A DNA stretch of 64,000 nt, taken from assembly GCF_014192915.1 (NCBI RefSeq), contig NZ_JACHYN010000001.1:248001-312000 (forward strand), read 5' to 3'. Shown here in pieces: positions 29,772 through 38,073 of this stretch. The DNA is from Azospirillum sp. OGB3 (GTDB lineage: Bacteria; Pseudomonadota; Alphaproteobacteria; Azospirillales; Azospirillaceae). Position 1 is the stretch's first letter, and the number at the start of each line of letters is the position of its first letter. A program made the translations under genes and the position numbers. The notes below the pieces were generated by a model, which saw only the letters and a list, made by a program, of their open reading frames with translations, was not told the origin of the DNA and ran no database searches.

Positions 29772-32378
29772 TTATGGCGTCCGGACGATGTCCTTCGCAA
29801 GAGACTTGAAAAGGGCCTCGGACCGGTCGGCGGCCAGTGCCTCGCGCAGGGCCCTCGCCCCTTCATCCGCCGCGTCCAGAACGCTGTCGGCCAAACTCGC
29901 CGCTTCGTCCCGACGGCCCGCACGGAGGGCGGCGCAAAGCGCGCGACAGGCGGACGCCAGACGGACCAGCCCCAGACCGGCCGAGGGCGCAATCAGCGCC
30001 TGCGCCTGCCCCGCCACGCCGCCGGCCTCGCGCAGGCGGCTTATCCGCTGAGGAAGTTCATCGAGAAAGGCGACGGCCAGACGGGCGCAGGCGTCCTCCC
30101 CCAGGTCGTCGGACAGCCGGCGCAGCATCGCCAGATCGAGCGGCTGACGGAGCGGAATCGGCTCCACCACGGCATCGGGCAAACCGTCCCCTTCCGCCAT
30201 GCGTGCCGGGATTGCGACGGCCGGCCCGCCCTGGGCGCCCCTGCCCACCGCCTGGTCGATGATGTCCAGCATGGCGGAGCGGTCCACCGGCTTGGCGATG
30301 TGGCCGTTCATGCCGGCGTCATGGCAGCGCCGAACCTCGTCGGGAAGCGCGCTGGCGCTCATCGCCAGGATCGGAATGGTCCCCACGGGGGGTGGCAGGC
30401 AGCGAATCGCCCGCGTCGCGGCGTGACCGTCCAATTCGGGCATGTGCACGTCCATCAGCACAAGGTCGTGGACGCCGCGCTGCACCGCCTCCACGGCTTC
30501 CCGCCCGTTGACGACGGTGTCCACCCGATGGCCGGCCCCCAGCAGCATCGCCACGGTCAGTTCCCGGTTCATCGCCAGATCCTCGGCCAGAAGGATGCGC
30601 AGCGGACGGTGCGGGACCAGGCGGTCCGCCGCGCAGGGGGCACAACCCCGGACGAGCGGGGCGGATTCCGGCAGCACCAGCGACAGCCAGAAGGTCGAGC
30701 CGACGCCCGCCTGGCTCTGCACCCCGACCGTTCCGCCCATCATCTCCACGAGCCGCCGGCTGATGGCGAGGCCCAGGCCGGTGCCCCCGCGCGACCGGTC
30801 GATCTGGCTGAAGCGCTGGAAAAGCTGGCCCTGCCGGTCGGGCGGGATGCCGATCCCGGTGTCGGTGACGCTGATCGTCAAATGGGGCCCGGCGGGGGTG
30901 TCGGCGATCTTCACGATGGTCAGACCGACGCCGCCGTGCTCGGTGAACTTCACCGCGTTGGCCAGAAGGTTCAGGACCACCTGCCGCAGCCGGTCGGGAT
31001 CGCCGCGCAGCCACTCCGGAACGTCCGGCCCCACGGCGGCGTGCAGCGTCAGCCCCTTCGCCTCGGCCTCCAGGCGCAGCACCGCCGCGCAGTTGGCGAT
31101 CAGGTCACGGATGGCGAAGGGGGTGTCGGTCAGCACCAGCCGCCCCGCCTCGATCCGGGAAAAGTCCAGCACATCCTCGATCACCGTCAGAAGCGACCGC
31201 CCGGCGTCGCGCACCAGACGGGCGTGGTGGTTCTGGCGGGGCGTCAGATCCTCGTCCAGCAGCAGGCGGGCGAAGCCCAGGATGCCGTTCAGCGGGGTGC
31301 GCATCTCGTGGCTCATGGTCGCCAGGAACTCGGCCTTGGCGCGGCTGGCCGCCTCGGCCTCCAGGCGGGCCTGGATCAGCGCCTGCTCGTTGCGCTTGGC
31401 TTCGGTGACGTCGGTGACGATGCCGTCCCACACGATGTCGCCGTTGTCGCGCCGTGCGGCGCGGCTCGTGGCGCTGATCCAGCGGACCTCGCCGTCCGGC
31501 CGGAAGATCCGGTATTCCAGGTTCCAGGGTTCCAGCGTCTCGGCCGACGCGTGGATCGAGGCGTAGAGGCGCGGACGGTCCTCGGGATGGAGGATGCGGT
31601 TCAGCGCCTCCAGCGTCACCGGCTCCGTCGGCGGCAAGCCCATCACCTGGAAGAATCCGGGGCTGCAGTAGGGAAAGCGCAACCGTCCGTCCACCGTCAG
31701 CACCCGCTGGTACACCCCCCCGGGCAGGTTGGCCACCGTCGCGGCGAAGCGGCGCTGGCTCTCGGTGAGGGCGGTCTGGAGATCGCAGCGCTCCTGCTCC
31801 TTGCGCAGGAAGGTGCCCAGCGCCAGCGTGCCGAAGAAGTTCCCGAGGCTCAGCGGCAGCAGCGCGGTGTCCATCAGCCGGCGCGCCAGATCGGGGGGCA
31901 GCAGCAGGAAGCTGAAGGGCGCCATCACCGTCACCAGCAGGGCCAGCGCGGTCAGATGCCGATTGCCGAAGCGCCCGCTCCGCCGCGCCGCAGCACCCAC
32001 CAGAATGCCGATCAGGCCCGCCCCAACCACCGAAGTGACTCCCGCGACCGCTCCCGGACCGCCCGCCCAGATGCGGAAGGCACCGGACACCGCCGCCGCC
32101 GCCGCTCCGGCCACAGGACCGCCGAACGGACCGGCCAGCCCGACGATGATGTTGCGCGCGTCGATGAACAGGCCCGGCGCCACCAGGACCGGATCGGCCA
32201 TGCCCAGCACAGCCACCCCGCCGAACATCAGGCCCAGCAGGGCGTTGGCCCCCAGCGCCGGCCAGCCGGCGGCGCGGCTGCGGATCTGCAGGAAGACGAC
32301 CGCCACGACCGCGAACAGCCCAATGTTCTGCGCCAGCCCGAGCAGCAGTTCGCTGGAAACCATGTTCATCGTGTGCAT
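29772..32378 (-). CDS. LytS-type (5TMR) hybrid histidine kinase with degenerate HPt
   Basis: 868 residues from the ATG at 32378. The N-terminal about 185 residues form a 5TMR_LYT-like membrane sensor (FIDARNIIVGLAGPFGGPVAGA). Then come a PAS domain (about 200-330), HisKA with FLATMSHEMRTPLNGI, HATPase (DTGIGIPPDRQGQLF, GGTGLGLAI), and a receiver with LMDVHMPELDG. The C-terminal helical module looks like an HPt, but the segment that should read AHxLKG is AQALIAP: Gln793 replaces the phosphorylated His. First gene of the kinase-kinase-cyclase operon. Confidence 0.9.
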   Translation of the reverse strand: MHTMNMVSSELLLGLAQNIGLFAVVAVVFLQIRSRAAGWPALGANALLGLMFGGVAVLGMADPVLVAPGLFIDARNIIVGLAGPFGGPVAGAAAAAVSGAFRIWAGGPGAVAGVTSVVGAGLIGILVGAAARRSGRFGNRHLTALALLVTVMAPFSFLLLPPDLARRLMDTALLPLSLGNFFGTLALGTFLRKEQERCDLQTALTESQRRFAATVANLPGGVYQRVLTVDGRLRFPYCSPGFFQVMGLPPTEPVTLEALNRILHPEDRPRLYASIHASAETLEPWNLEYRIFRPDGEVRWISATSRAARRDNGDIVWDGIVTDVTEAKRNEQALIQARLEAEAASRAKAEFLATMSHEMRTPLNGILGFARLLLDEDLTPRQNHHARLVRDAGRSLLTVIEDVLDFSRIEAGRLVLTDTPFAIRDLIANCAAVLRLEAEAKGLTLHAAVGPDVPEWLRGDPDRLRQVVLNLLANAVKFTEHGGVGLTIVKIADTPAGPHLTISVTDTGIGIPPDRQGQLFQRFSQIDRSRGGTGLGLAISRRLVEMMGGTVGVQSQAGVGSTFWLSLVLPESAPLVRGCAPCAADRLVPHRPLRILLAEDLAMNRELTVAMLLGAGHRVDTVVNGREAVEAVQRGVHDLVLMDVHMPELDGHAATRAIRCLPPPVGTIPILAMSASALPDEVRRCHDAGMNGHIAKPVDRSAMLDIIDQAVGRGAQGGPAVAIPARMAEGDGLPDAVVEPIPLRQPLDLAMLRRLSDDLGEDACARLAVAFLDELPQRISRLREAGGVAGQAQALIAPSAGLGLVRLASACRALCAALRAGRRDEAASLADSVLDAADEGARALREALAADRSEALFKSLAKDIVRTP

Positions 32379-32964
32379 CGCAACCCCCCGGCGGCCCTGG
32401 TTTGCATTTTGCCTGTGCGGCGCGATACGGATTCGCATCGTGCAACGCATTCACGGCATACGGGAGGATGCCGCTCCGTTTCGGCCCGCCCGTTCGCCGC
32501 CTCGACGCAAGGGGCGTGCCGCTCCGGAGGTGGTCGCCCGTCATAGGCAACCCGGAGGAGGCAACCCTCCCGGCATCGCCGTCCGGGGTGGCGAAGGGAC
32601 GACGGCCCGAAGCGCGGAAGGCCCGCCCGGATGCGGAAGGCACCGCACCGCGCCACACCCTTCAGGGCACCCCGTCCGCACCGGCAATCGTCGCAAATGC
32701 CATAGGCCTGTGACGATGCGGAGATTTGCGCCCGCCGGGCCGGAGCGGCGGGGGCATGACCGGGTTAGTACCGAATTGCGGCGGCGCAAAAGGGCCTGCG
32801 ATCCCGTTGCGGAAGCGGGATGCCGGCGGTACCGCGCCGGCGTCGCCCGAAGGACGCGCCTTCGCCCGAAGGGGTCCTCCCTTGGATTTCACGCCGGGAA
32901 AGCCATTGGCAGGACGGCCGTCGGGCCGGGAGCGCGGACGGGTGGCGGTGACAGGAGAAGGTTC
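32379..32964. other. Intergenic region (586 bp) between divergent LytS-type kinase and gtrB-like genes
   Basis: No gene is supported here. On the kinase side (reverse strand) there is a cluster of GC-rich hairpins around 32520-32615, described separately. On the gtrB side no clear promoter hexamers were recognised. Base composition is like the neighbouring genes. Confidence 0.5.
32520..32615 (-). other. Candidate structured leader upstream of the LytS-type kinase
   Basis: Read on the reverse strand, GGTTGCC-TATGACG-GGCGACC (32552 to 32532) forms a 7-bp hairpin with one G-U. It is preceded by a CCGGGAGG/CCTCCTCCGG stem (about 32572 to 32552) and a GCCGTC/GACGGC pair further 5'. It lies 140-240 bases before the kinase start. 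No known riboswitch family was recognised; chance folding of GC-rich DNA is possible. Confidence 0.25.
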
Positions 32965-34056
32965 ATGCAGCACGCCGTTGCCGGGACCCCGCGGTTGTCC
33001 GTGGTGGTTCCCTGCTACAACGAGGCCGAGGGGATCGGCGAATTGCACCGCCGGGTGTCCGCGGCCTGCCGCGCCGAGGTCGGGGAAGGCTATGAGCTGA
33101 TCCTGGTGGACGACGGGTCGCGCGACGGCACCTGGGGCCGCATCGCCGCCCTGGTGCGCGACGACCCGGCGGTGACGGGGGTGCGGCTGTCGCGCAACCA
33201 CGGCCACCAGCTCGCCCTGACCGCCGGCCTGCATGTCTGCCGGGGCGAGCGCATCCTGATCATCGACGCCGACCTGCAGGACCCGCCGGAACTGCTCTCC
33301 ACCATGATGGCCCGCATGGACGCCGGGGCCGACGTGGTCTACGGCACCCGCATGGCCCGCGACGGCGAGACGTGGTTCAAGAAGGGCACGGCGGCGCTGT
33401 TCTACCGGCTGCTCGACCGGCTGGTCGACATCGATATTCCCAAGGACACCGGCGATTTCCGCCTGATGAGCCGCCGCGCCCTGGAGGTGCTGAACGCCAT
33501 GCCGGAGCAGCACCGCTTCATCCGCGGCATGGTGAGCTGGATCGGGCTGAAGCAGGAGCCGCTGCCCTATGACCGGCAGGCCCGCGCCGTCGGCGAGACC
33601 AAGTACCCGCTGGGCAAGATGATCCGCTTCGCGGTGGACGCCATCACCAGCTTTTCCATCAAGCCGCTGCGCGCCGCCTCCTACGTCGGCTTCTTCTTCG
33701 CGCTGTGCGCGCTGCTGGCGCTGGGCTATGCGCTGGTGAGCTGGGCGCAGCACGCGACGGTGCCCGGCTGGACCAGCGTGATGGTCGTCTCGCTGGTGCT
33801 GGGCAGCACGCAGCTGCTGATCCTCGGCGTGCTCGGCGAGTATCTGGGACGACTCTACATGGAGACCAAGCAACGGCCGCTGTTCGTGGTGGACCGCATC
33901 GCCCGCCATCCCGACGCCCTGGCCGCCCAGCAAACCGCCGCCAGAGCCGGGATTCCGGCCGCGCCGGACCCCGTCGTGGTGCATCTGGGAACCGGCATCG
34001 CCGCCGCCGCCGAGGCCTTCTCGCGCATCGAGGTCAAAAGCGAGGCCAACAGTTGA
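32965..34056 (+). CDS. Polyprenyl-phosphate glycosyltransferase, GtrB/DPM1 type (GT2)
   Basis: 363 residues. GT2 domain from residue 10: LSVVVPCYNEAEGI, LILVDDGSRDGT and the DxD-like IIDADLQDPPELL. DTGDFRLMSR and the acceptor motif RQARAVGETKYPLGKM mark the GtrB/DPM subgroup. Two C-terminal transmembrane helices follow (about 235-300). It loads a sugar onto polyprenyl phosphate at the inner membrane. ATG at 32965 follows AGGAGAAG. The next gene (GtrA) overlaps its stop. The C-terminal tail of some 60 residues is longer than usual. Confidence 0.9.
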   Translation: MQHAVAGTPRLSVVVPCYNEAEGIGELHRRVSAACRAEVGEGYELILVDDGSRDGTWGRIAALVRDDPAVTGVRLSRNHGHQLALTAGLHVCRGERILIIDADLQDPPELLSTMMARMDAGADVVYGTRMARDGETWFKKGTAALFYRLLDRLVDIDIPKDTGDFRLMSRRALEVLNAMPEQHRFIRGMVSWIGLKQEPLPYDRQARAVGETKYPLGKMIRFAVDAITSFSIKPLRAASYVGFFFALCALLALGYALVSWAQHATVPGWTSVMVVSLVLGSTQLLILGVLGEYLGRLYMETKQRPLFVVDRIARHPDALAAQQTAARAGIPAAPDPVVVHLGTGIAAAAEAFSRIEVKSEANS

Positions 34057-34478
34057 GCGGCACGGACGGCCAAAGGCGGGCCGTTCCCTGGACGGCCATC
34101 CGCTTCGCCCTGGTCGGCCTGCTGAACACCGGGGTGGATTTCGCGCTGTTCCTGGCGCTGGTGTCGCTCGCCGGGATGCCCGTGCTGGCCGCCAACGCCG
34201 CCGGTTACGGCGCCGGGGTGCTGTGCAGTTTCCTGTTGAACCGCAGCTGGACCTTCCGCCTGCGCCGGGAAGCCGCACCCATCGCCCGCCGCCTGCCGCT
34301 GTTCCTCGCCTTCAACCTCGTCGGGCTGGGACTGTCGACGCTGGTGGTCGGTCTGCTCGTCCCCGCCGTTCCGCCTCTGGCCGCCAAGATCGCGGCCACC
34401 GCCGTCACCTTCGCCTGGAACTACTGGTCGAGCCGGCGCTTCGTCTTCACGGCACCGGCCGTCCATCCCCTCGCCTGA
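34053..34478 (+). CDS. GtrA family membrane protein (putative sugar-lipid flippase)
   Basis: 141 residues with four transmembrane segments: IRFALVGLLNTGVDFALFLAL is the GtrA opener, and FAWNYWSSRRFVF the typical end. It begins at a TTG that overlaps the stop of the glycosyltransferase gene (TTGA), after GAGG, so the two are translationally coupled. GtrA is thought to flip the polyprenyl-linked sugar made by GtrB. The third partner, a GtrC-type transferase, is not adjacent. Confidence 0.85.
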   Translation: MSGTDGQRRAVPWTAIRFALVGLLNTGVDFALFLALVSLAGMPVLAANAAGYGAGVLCSFLLNRSWTFRLRREAAPIARRLPLFLAFNLVGLGLSTLVVGLLVPAVPPLAAKIAATAVTFAWNYWSSRRFVFTAPAVHPLA

Positions 34479-34534
34479 CCCCGAGGCACCGATGCCCTGC
34501 CGGAGGGCGGGAGCGCTTTGCCGCAACGGCGAAC

Positions 34535-34564
34535 CTTGACCACCGGGCGGCCTACCCCAATCTA
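34535..34564 (+). promoter_or_regulatory. RpoH (sigma-32)-type promoter of the hsp20 gene
   Basis: CTTGAC (34535-34540) and CCCCAATCTA (34555-34564), 14 bases apart, match the heat-shock promoter pattern CTTGAA-N13/14-CCCCATNTA. About 100 bp upstream of hsp20. Confidence 0.6.
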
Positions 34565-34665
34565 TGACGGAGCGGCGCCGATCCTCCCCTTTCGGGCCGC
34601 CAGCCAGCCGGGCGCCGGCAACGGGCCCAATGTGCAACTCGCTCGCCTCTCGAGGAGGATGCGCC

Positions 34666-35145
34666 GTGACGACACGTCTTTCGCTCTTCAACAGTCCGCT
34701 GCTCCTGGGATTCGACCAGTTCGAGCGCACGCTGGACCGCATCGCCAAGAATTCCGCGGAAGGCTATCCGCCCTACAACATCGAACAGATCGGGGACGAG
34801 GGCCTGCGCATCACGCTGGCCGTTGCCGGCTTCACCTCCGAGGATCTGTCGGTCCAGATTGAGGACAACCAGCTCGTCATCCGGGGCCGCCAGACCGACG
34901 ACCGCTCGCGCATCTACCTGCACCGCGGCATCGCCGCCCGGCAGTTCCAGCGCAGCTTCGTGCTGGCGGAGGGGATCGAGGTGGTCGGCGCCTCGCTCGA
35001 CAACGGCTTGCTCAACATCGACCTGAAGCGGCCCCTGCCGGAACCGAAGGTCCGCACCATCAAGATCGAGCAGCCCGCCCAGGCCGCCAGCGGCACCGCC
35101 GGACCGCAGACCATCGACGTCGCCCCCGACCGCGGCGACGCCTGA
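34666..35145 (+). CDS. Small heat-shock protein, Hsp20 family
   Basis: 159 residues from GTG 34666, which has GAGGAGG eight bases upstream; an ATG seven bases earlier is out of frame. The alpha-crystallin domain (about 40-130) shows YNIEQIGDEGLRITLAVAGF, LVIRGRQ and the end LDNGLLNIDLKR. The start LSLFNSPLLLGFDQFERTLDR is of the IbpA type. ATP-independent holdase of unfolding proteins. It precedes DUF1150, the conserved alphaproteobacterial pair, under a heat-shock-like promoter. Confidence 0.94.
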   Translation: MTTRLSLFNSPLLLGFDQFERTLDRIAKNSAEGYPPYNIEQIGDEGLRITLAVAGFTSEDLSVQIEDNQLVIRGRQTDDRSRIYLHRGIAARQFQRSFVLAEGIEVVGASLDNGLLNIDLKRPLPEPKVRTIKIEQPAQAASGTAGPQTIDVAPDRGDA

Positions 35146-35220
35146 CCGGTTCCGGCGCCCAACAAGCCTGAAGACCTGCCGTCTTCACCTCCTCGACCGA
35201 TTCGTCCAAAGGACTGCGTC

Positions 35221-35454
35221 ATGAACAGCTTCAACACCGACAAGGCCGCAACCTTCCTGCGCCAACTGTCGCCCCAGGACTTCGCCAGCTTCGGGCTGGA
35301 CCATGTGGCCTATGTGCGGCCGGTGACCGTCGACGACGCCCCGGCCTTCTCCGTCCACGCCGCCGACGGCACGCCGCTGACGGTGCTGGCCGAGCGCGAC
35401 GTGGCCTTCGCCACCGTCCGCCAGAACGACATGGAGCCGCTGAGCGTCCATTGA
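35221..35454 (+). CDS. DUF1150 family protein
   Basis: 77 residues (LRQLSPQDFASFGLDHVAYVRPV, then FSVHAADGTPL and FATVRQNDMEPLSVH, the family core). Small soluble protein of unknown function, almost always encoded next to hsp20 in alphaproteobacteria, so a helper role in heat stress is inferred. A terminator follows. Confidence 0.9.
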   Translation: MNSFNTDKAATFLRQLSPQDFASFGLDHVAYVRPVTVDDAPAFSVHAADGTPLTVLAERDVAFATVRQNDMEPLSVH

Positions 35455-35515
35455 CGCCCGGGGCGTGCCGCTGGTGACGCCCGGACGTTTCACGGAAACC
35501 TCCCCGGAGGTTGCG

Positions 35516-35547
35516 AAAGGGCCGGCCCGCCGCGGACCGGCCCTTTT
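35516..35547 (+). terminator. Terminator of the hsp20-DUF1150 operon
   Basis: AAAGGGCCGG (35516-35525) pairs with CCGGCCCTTTT (35537-35547), followed by CGTTT. Confidence 0.85.
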
Positions 35548-35683
35548 CGTTTCTGTACGACCGGTGCTATGACATTGCTCCGGGACGCCCCCTTCAACCC
35601 TTGCCTGCCCCCCTCAACCCGCTATCCTTGTGGGGGGCCTCGAAAGTGGACGAGCGGGCGGATGGGCGCCGGCTTGCGGGGAG

Positions 35684-36787
35684 ATGGCATTGAGCGACGG
35701 GGCAGACACCAGCGAGGCTGTGGCCGAGGTTGCAGGGGACAAGCCGGCCCGGCCCCAGGGCGGAGGCCGGCGCAAGCAGTGGGAGGACGAGGCCCGCGAC
35801 GCGCTGCACATCATGCCGCTGTCGGCCATCCCGCTGGAAACGCCGGGGCTCCAGCACGCCCGGCTGATCAAGAACGTGCGGTTGCAGACCGTCGTCGAGA
35901 TGTTCCACGACGTCCAGACCGGCAGCGGTCAGGTCTCGCCGCGCCATCTCACCGCCTATTTCGAATCCTACAAGGACGAGGTGGAGCGCGATCTCGTCAA
36001 GATCGAGAAGATCGCCGCCGCCTCCAGCTTCGACGTCTACACCTCCCGCATCGAGCTGCGGCGGATGAACATCGATGTCAACAGCATCGAGTCGCTCACC
36101 CTGTCCGACCGCAAGAAGGAGGAGCTGACCAACTACATGCGCGTCTTCACGCGCCCGCTGGTCGAGTATGTCTACGGGTCCGAGGACATGCAGGTCCAGG
36201 ACGTGAAGGACATCATCGGCATGTTCTCCAACCCCAACCGGGACGAGGCGCTGCGCAACCTGCGCATGATGGCCGACCGGCTGGACATCGAGCTTGGGGA
36301 GATCCCGCAGTTCCTTGAGGAGTACGGCGACATCTTCCTGTCGCTGGCCTATTTCAAGAAATGCCTGGACGACATCGTCCCGGAGATCCAGCGCTTCCTT
36401 TCCTGGATGGCCGAGATCCGCAGTTCCACCGAGGTCAAGCGCGACGCCCGGCAGATGCGCATGCTCGACGAGATCAGCCGCGACCTGACCGACATCTCCA
36501 CCTCGATCACCGGACGGTTCGAGAGCTTCGACAACCGGTCCAAGGACTTCTGGCGCGACATCAACGCCGAGACCTTCCATTCCATCCGCGAGCTGATCGC
36601 CTCCCACCACGTCACCATCGGCGGCGTGCTGTGCGGTCTGGCGGTGAAGATGGACCTGTGGAAGGCGCGCTTCGCCCGCGGCGGCGGCGGCCCGAACCGG
36701 CGCATGGAGTTCGTGAAGTCGGAAATCCTGCCCGGCCTGTCCCACATCAAGTCGCTGGAACAGTCCGCCCGCTCCGCCAGCGCGTGA
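35684..36787 (+). CDS. Conserved hypothetical protein, all-helical
   Basis: 367 residues; start at ATG 35684 or TTG 35690 (the latter has GGGGAG at better spacing). After a disordered N-terminus (1-45), the protein is nearly all amphipathic helix with many charged heptads (YFESYKDEVERDLVKIEKIA, RDARQMRMLDEISRDLTDIS). It has no transmembrane segment, no signal peptide and no enzyme motif I recognise. It resembles a cytosolic scaffold or partner-binding protein. It sits four bases before a membrane LytTR gene, so the two may work together. Function unknown. Confidence 0.7.
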   Translation: MALSDGADTSEAVAEVAGDKPARPQGGGRRKQWEDEARDALHIMPLSAIPLETPGLQHARLIKNVRLQTVVEMFHDVQTGSGQVSPRHLTAYFESYKDEVERDLVKIEKIAAASSFDVYTSRIELRRMNIDVNSIESLTLSDRKKEELTNYMRVFTRPLVEYVYGSEDMQVQDVKDIIGMFSNPNRDEALRNLRMMADRLDIELGEIPQFLEEYGDIFLSLAYFKKCLDDIVPEIQRFLSWMAEIRSSTEVKRDARQMRMLDEISRDLTDISTSITGRFESFDNRSKDFWRDINAETFHSIRELIASHHVTIGGVLCGLAVKMDLWKARFARGGGGPNRRMEFVKSEILPGLSHIKSLEQSARSASA

Positions 36788-36790
36788 TCC

Positions 36791-37630
36791 TTGCGTGACG
36801 CCGTGGACACGCCCGCGATCGGACGCCCCCGCACACCCTATCGCCGCCGGCTGCTGGGGCGGCGGCTGCCGGTGCTGCTCGGCGCGGCGCTGGTCCTGGC
36901 CTTGCTCGGTCCTTTCGGCACCTTCGCCGATCTGACGCTGACCCAGCGGCTGGCCTATTGGGTCGGCCTGATCGGGCTGGGCGGCCTCGCTTTCGAGTTC
37001 CTGACCCTGGCCGCCTCCCGGCTGCTGCGGGAGAGGCCCGAGGCGTGGCGCGCCCTGCTGGCCGGGGTGACGCTGGCCGTGGCGGCGCCGATGACGCTGG
37101 CCGTGGCGCTGCTGGAGAAATCACTGCGCGGCAAGGACATGCTGCACCCGCCGGGTCTGGCGGAACTGTTCGTCTACGTCCTCCTGGTCACCCTGCTGGT
37201 CTCCGCCATCCCGGTCTGGCTGGAACTGCGCGACCGCGGGCTGCTCGCCGCCCCGACGGCGACGGCGCCCCTGCCGGACCAAGCGCCGCCCCCTCCATCG
37301 GAGCCCGCCTTCCTCGCCCGCCTGCCCGCCCGGCTCGGCCGCGACCTGCTGGCGCTGGAGATGGAGGACCATTACGTCCGCGCCCACACGGCGGAGGGCA
37401 GCGACCTGATCCTGATGCGGCTGCGCGACGCCATCGCCGAACTGGCCGGGCTGGACGGAATGCAGGTCCACCGCTCCCACTGGGTCGCCGCCGCCGCGGT
37501 CTCCGTGGTGGAGCGCAAGCCGGACGGCAAGCTGGTGCTGGTCCTGCGCAACGGCCTGCGCGTTCCGGTCAGCCGCAGCCACGCATCGGCGGTCCGCGAG
37601 GCGGGCTGGACGGAGAAGACGGGGCCGTAA
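36791..37630 (+). CDS. Membrane-anchored LytTR DNA-binding protein
   Basis: 279 residues. Four hydrophobic helices (about 25-45, 53-75, 88-108, 125-147), then a Pro-rich linker (residues about 155-170) and a C-terminal LytTR domain (about 180-275: LLALEMEDHYVRAHT, MQVHRSHWVAAAAV, LVLRNGLRVPVSRSH). It should bind DNA from the inner membrane as a one-component regulator. The start is weak (TTG 36791 or GTG 36803). No cognate kinase is adjacent; the preceding gene is an unknown helical protein. Confidence 0.82.
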   Translation: MRDAVDTPAIGRPRTPYRRRLLGRRLPVLLGAALVLALLGPFGTFADLTLTQRLAYWVGLIGLGGLAFEFLTLAASRLLRERPEAWRALLAGVTLAVAAPMTLAVALLEKSLRGKDMLHPPGLAELFVYVLLVTLLVSAIPVWLELRDRGLLAAPTATAPLPDQAPPPPSEPAFLARLPARLGRDLLALEMEDHYVRAHTAEGSDLILMRLRDAIAELAGLDGMQVHRSHWVAAAAVSVVERKPDGKLVLVLRNGLRVPVSRSHASAVREAGWTEKTGP

Positions 37631-38073
37631 CCGACGGCATCCGGACGCACACGGATGCCTTGTAAAACCTGAACAGACACGAAAACTCCACGCAATAGCG
37701 GGTGCCTTCTCTATCACCATCGGTCAGACATTACCGTTGAATTCTTATTAGACCATTCAAAGTGCCGACACCCTAAGGGTTTCATTCAAGAATTCACTTC
37801 AACGCCCCGCCGCAATGCCATACCATCGAAATCACGGGCATTTTCTTATCAAGGTCATCGAAAACAACAAATCAATCCAGGCGATAAGAACGCCGATCTC
37901 ACGCCTATACCGTGAAGTCTTTTCGACACCATTGACTCGTCAGAAAGCGTTTACACCGCCTTCCCTCGTGCCGCCAAGCATTCCCCTACCCCTTTATCGC
38001 TCGTCTCCCGCCGCAGAACCGGGTCCGGGAACCCCGACCCGCGTCTTCATTCCACCCAAGCCTTGCGGGTCCC
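37631..38073 (+). other. AT-richer intergenic region (443 bp) before the acyltransferase gene
   Basis: No gene is supported. About 37660-37950 is visibly richer in A and T than anything else in the window (for example GAATTCTTATTAGACCATTC at 37739). It may hold the acyltransferase promoter or mark a junction of acquired DNA. No clear direct repeats or integrase were seen. Confidence 0.5.

Noticed and set aside
32366..32656. Possible small reverse-strand gene before the LytS-type kinase
   Set aside because: Its Arg-rich translation has no ribosome site and overlaps the hairpin cluster; structured non-coding leader is the better reading.
37631..38073. Possible integration site of a mobile element
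   Set aside because: AT-richer, but no integrase, transposase, direct repeats or tRNA end was seen nearby.
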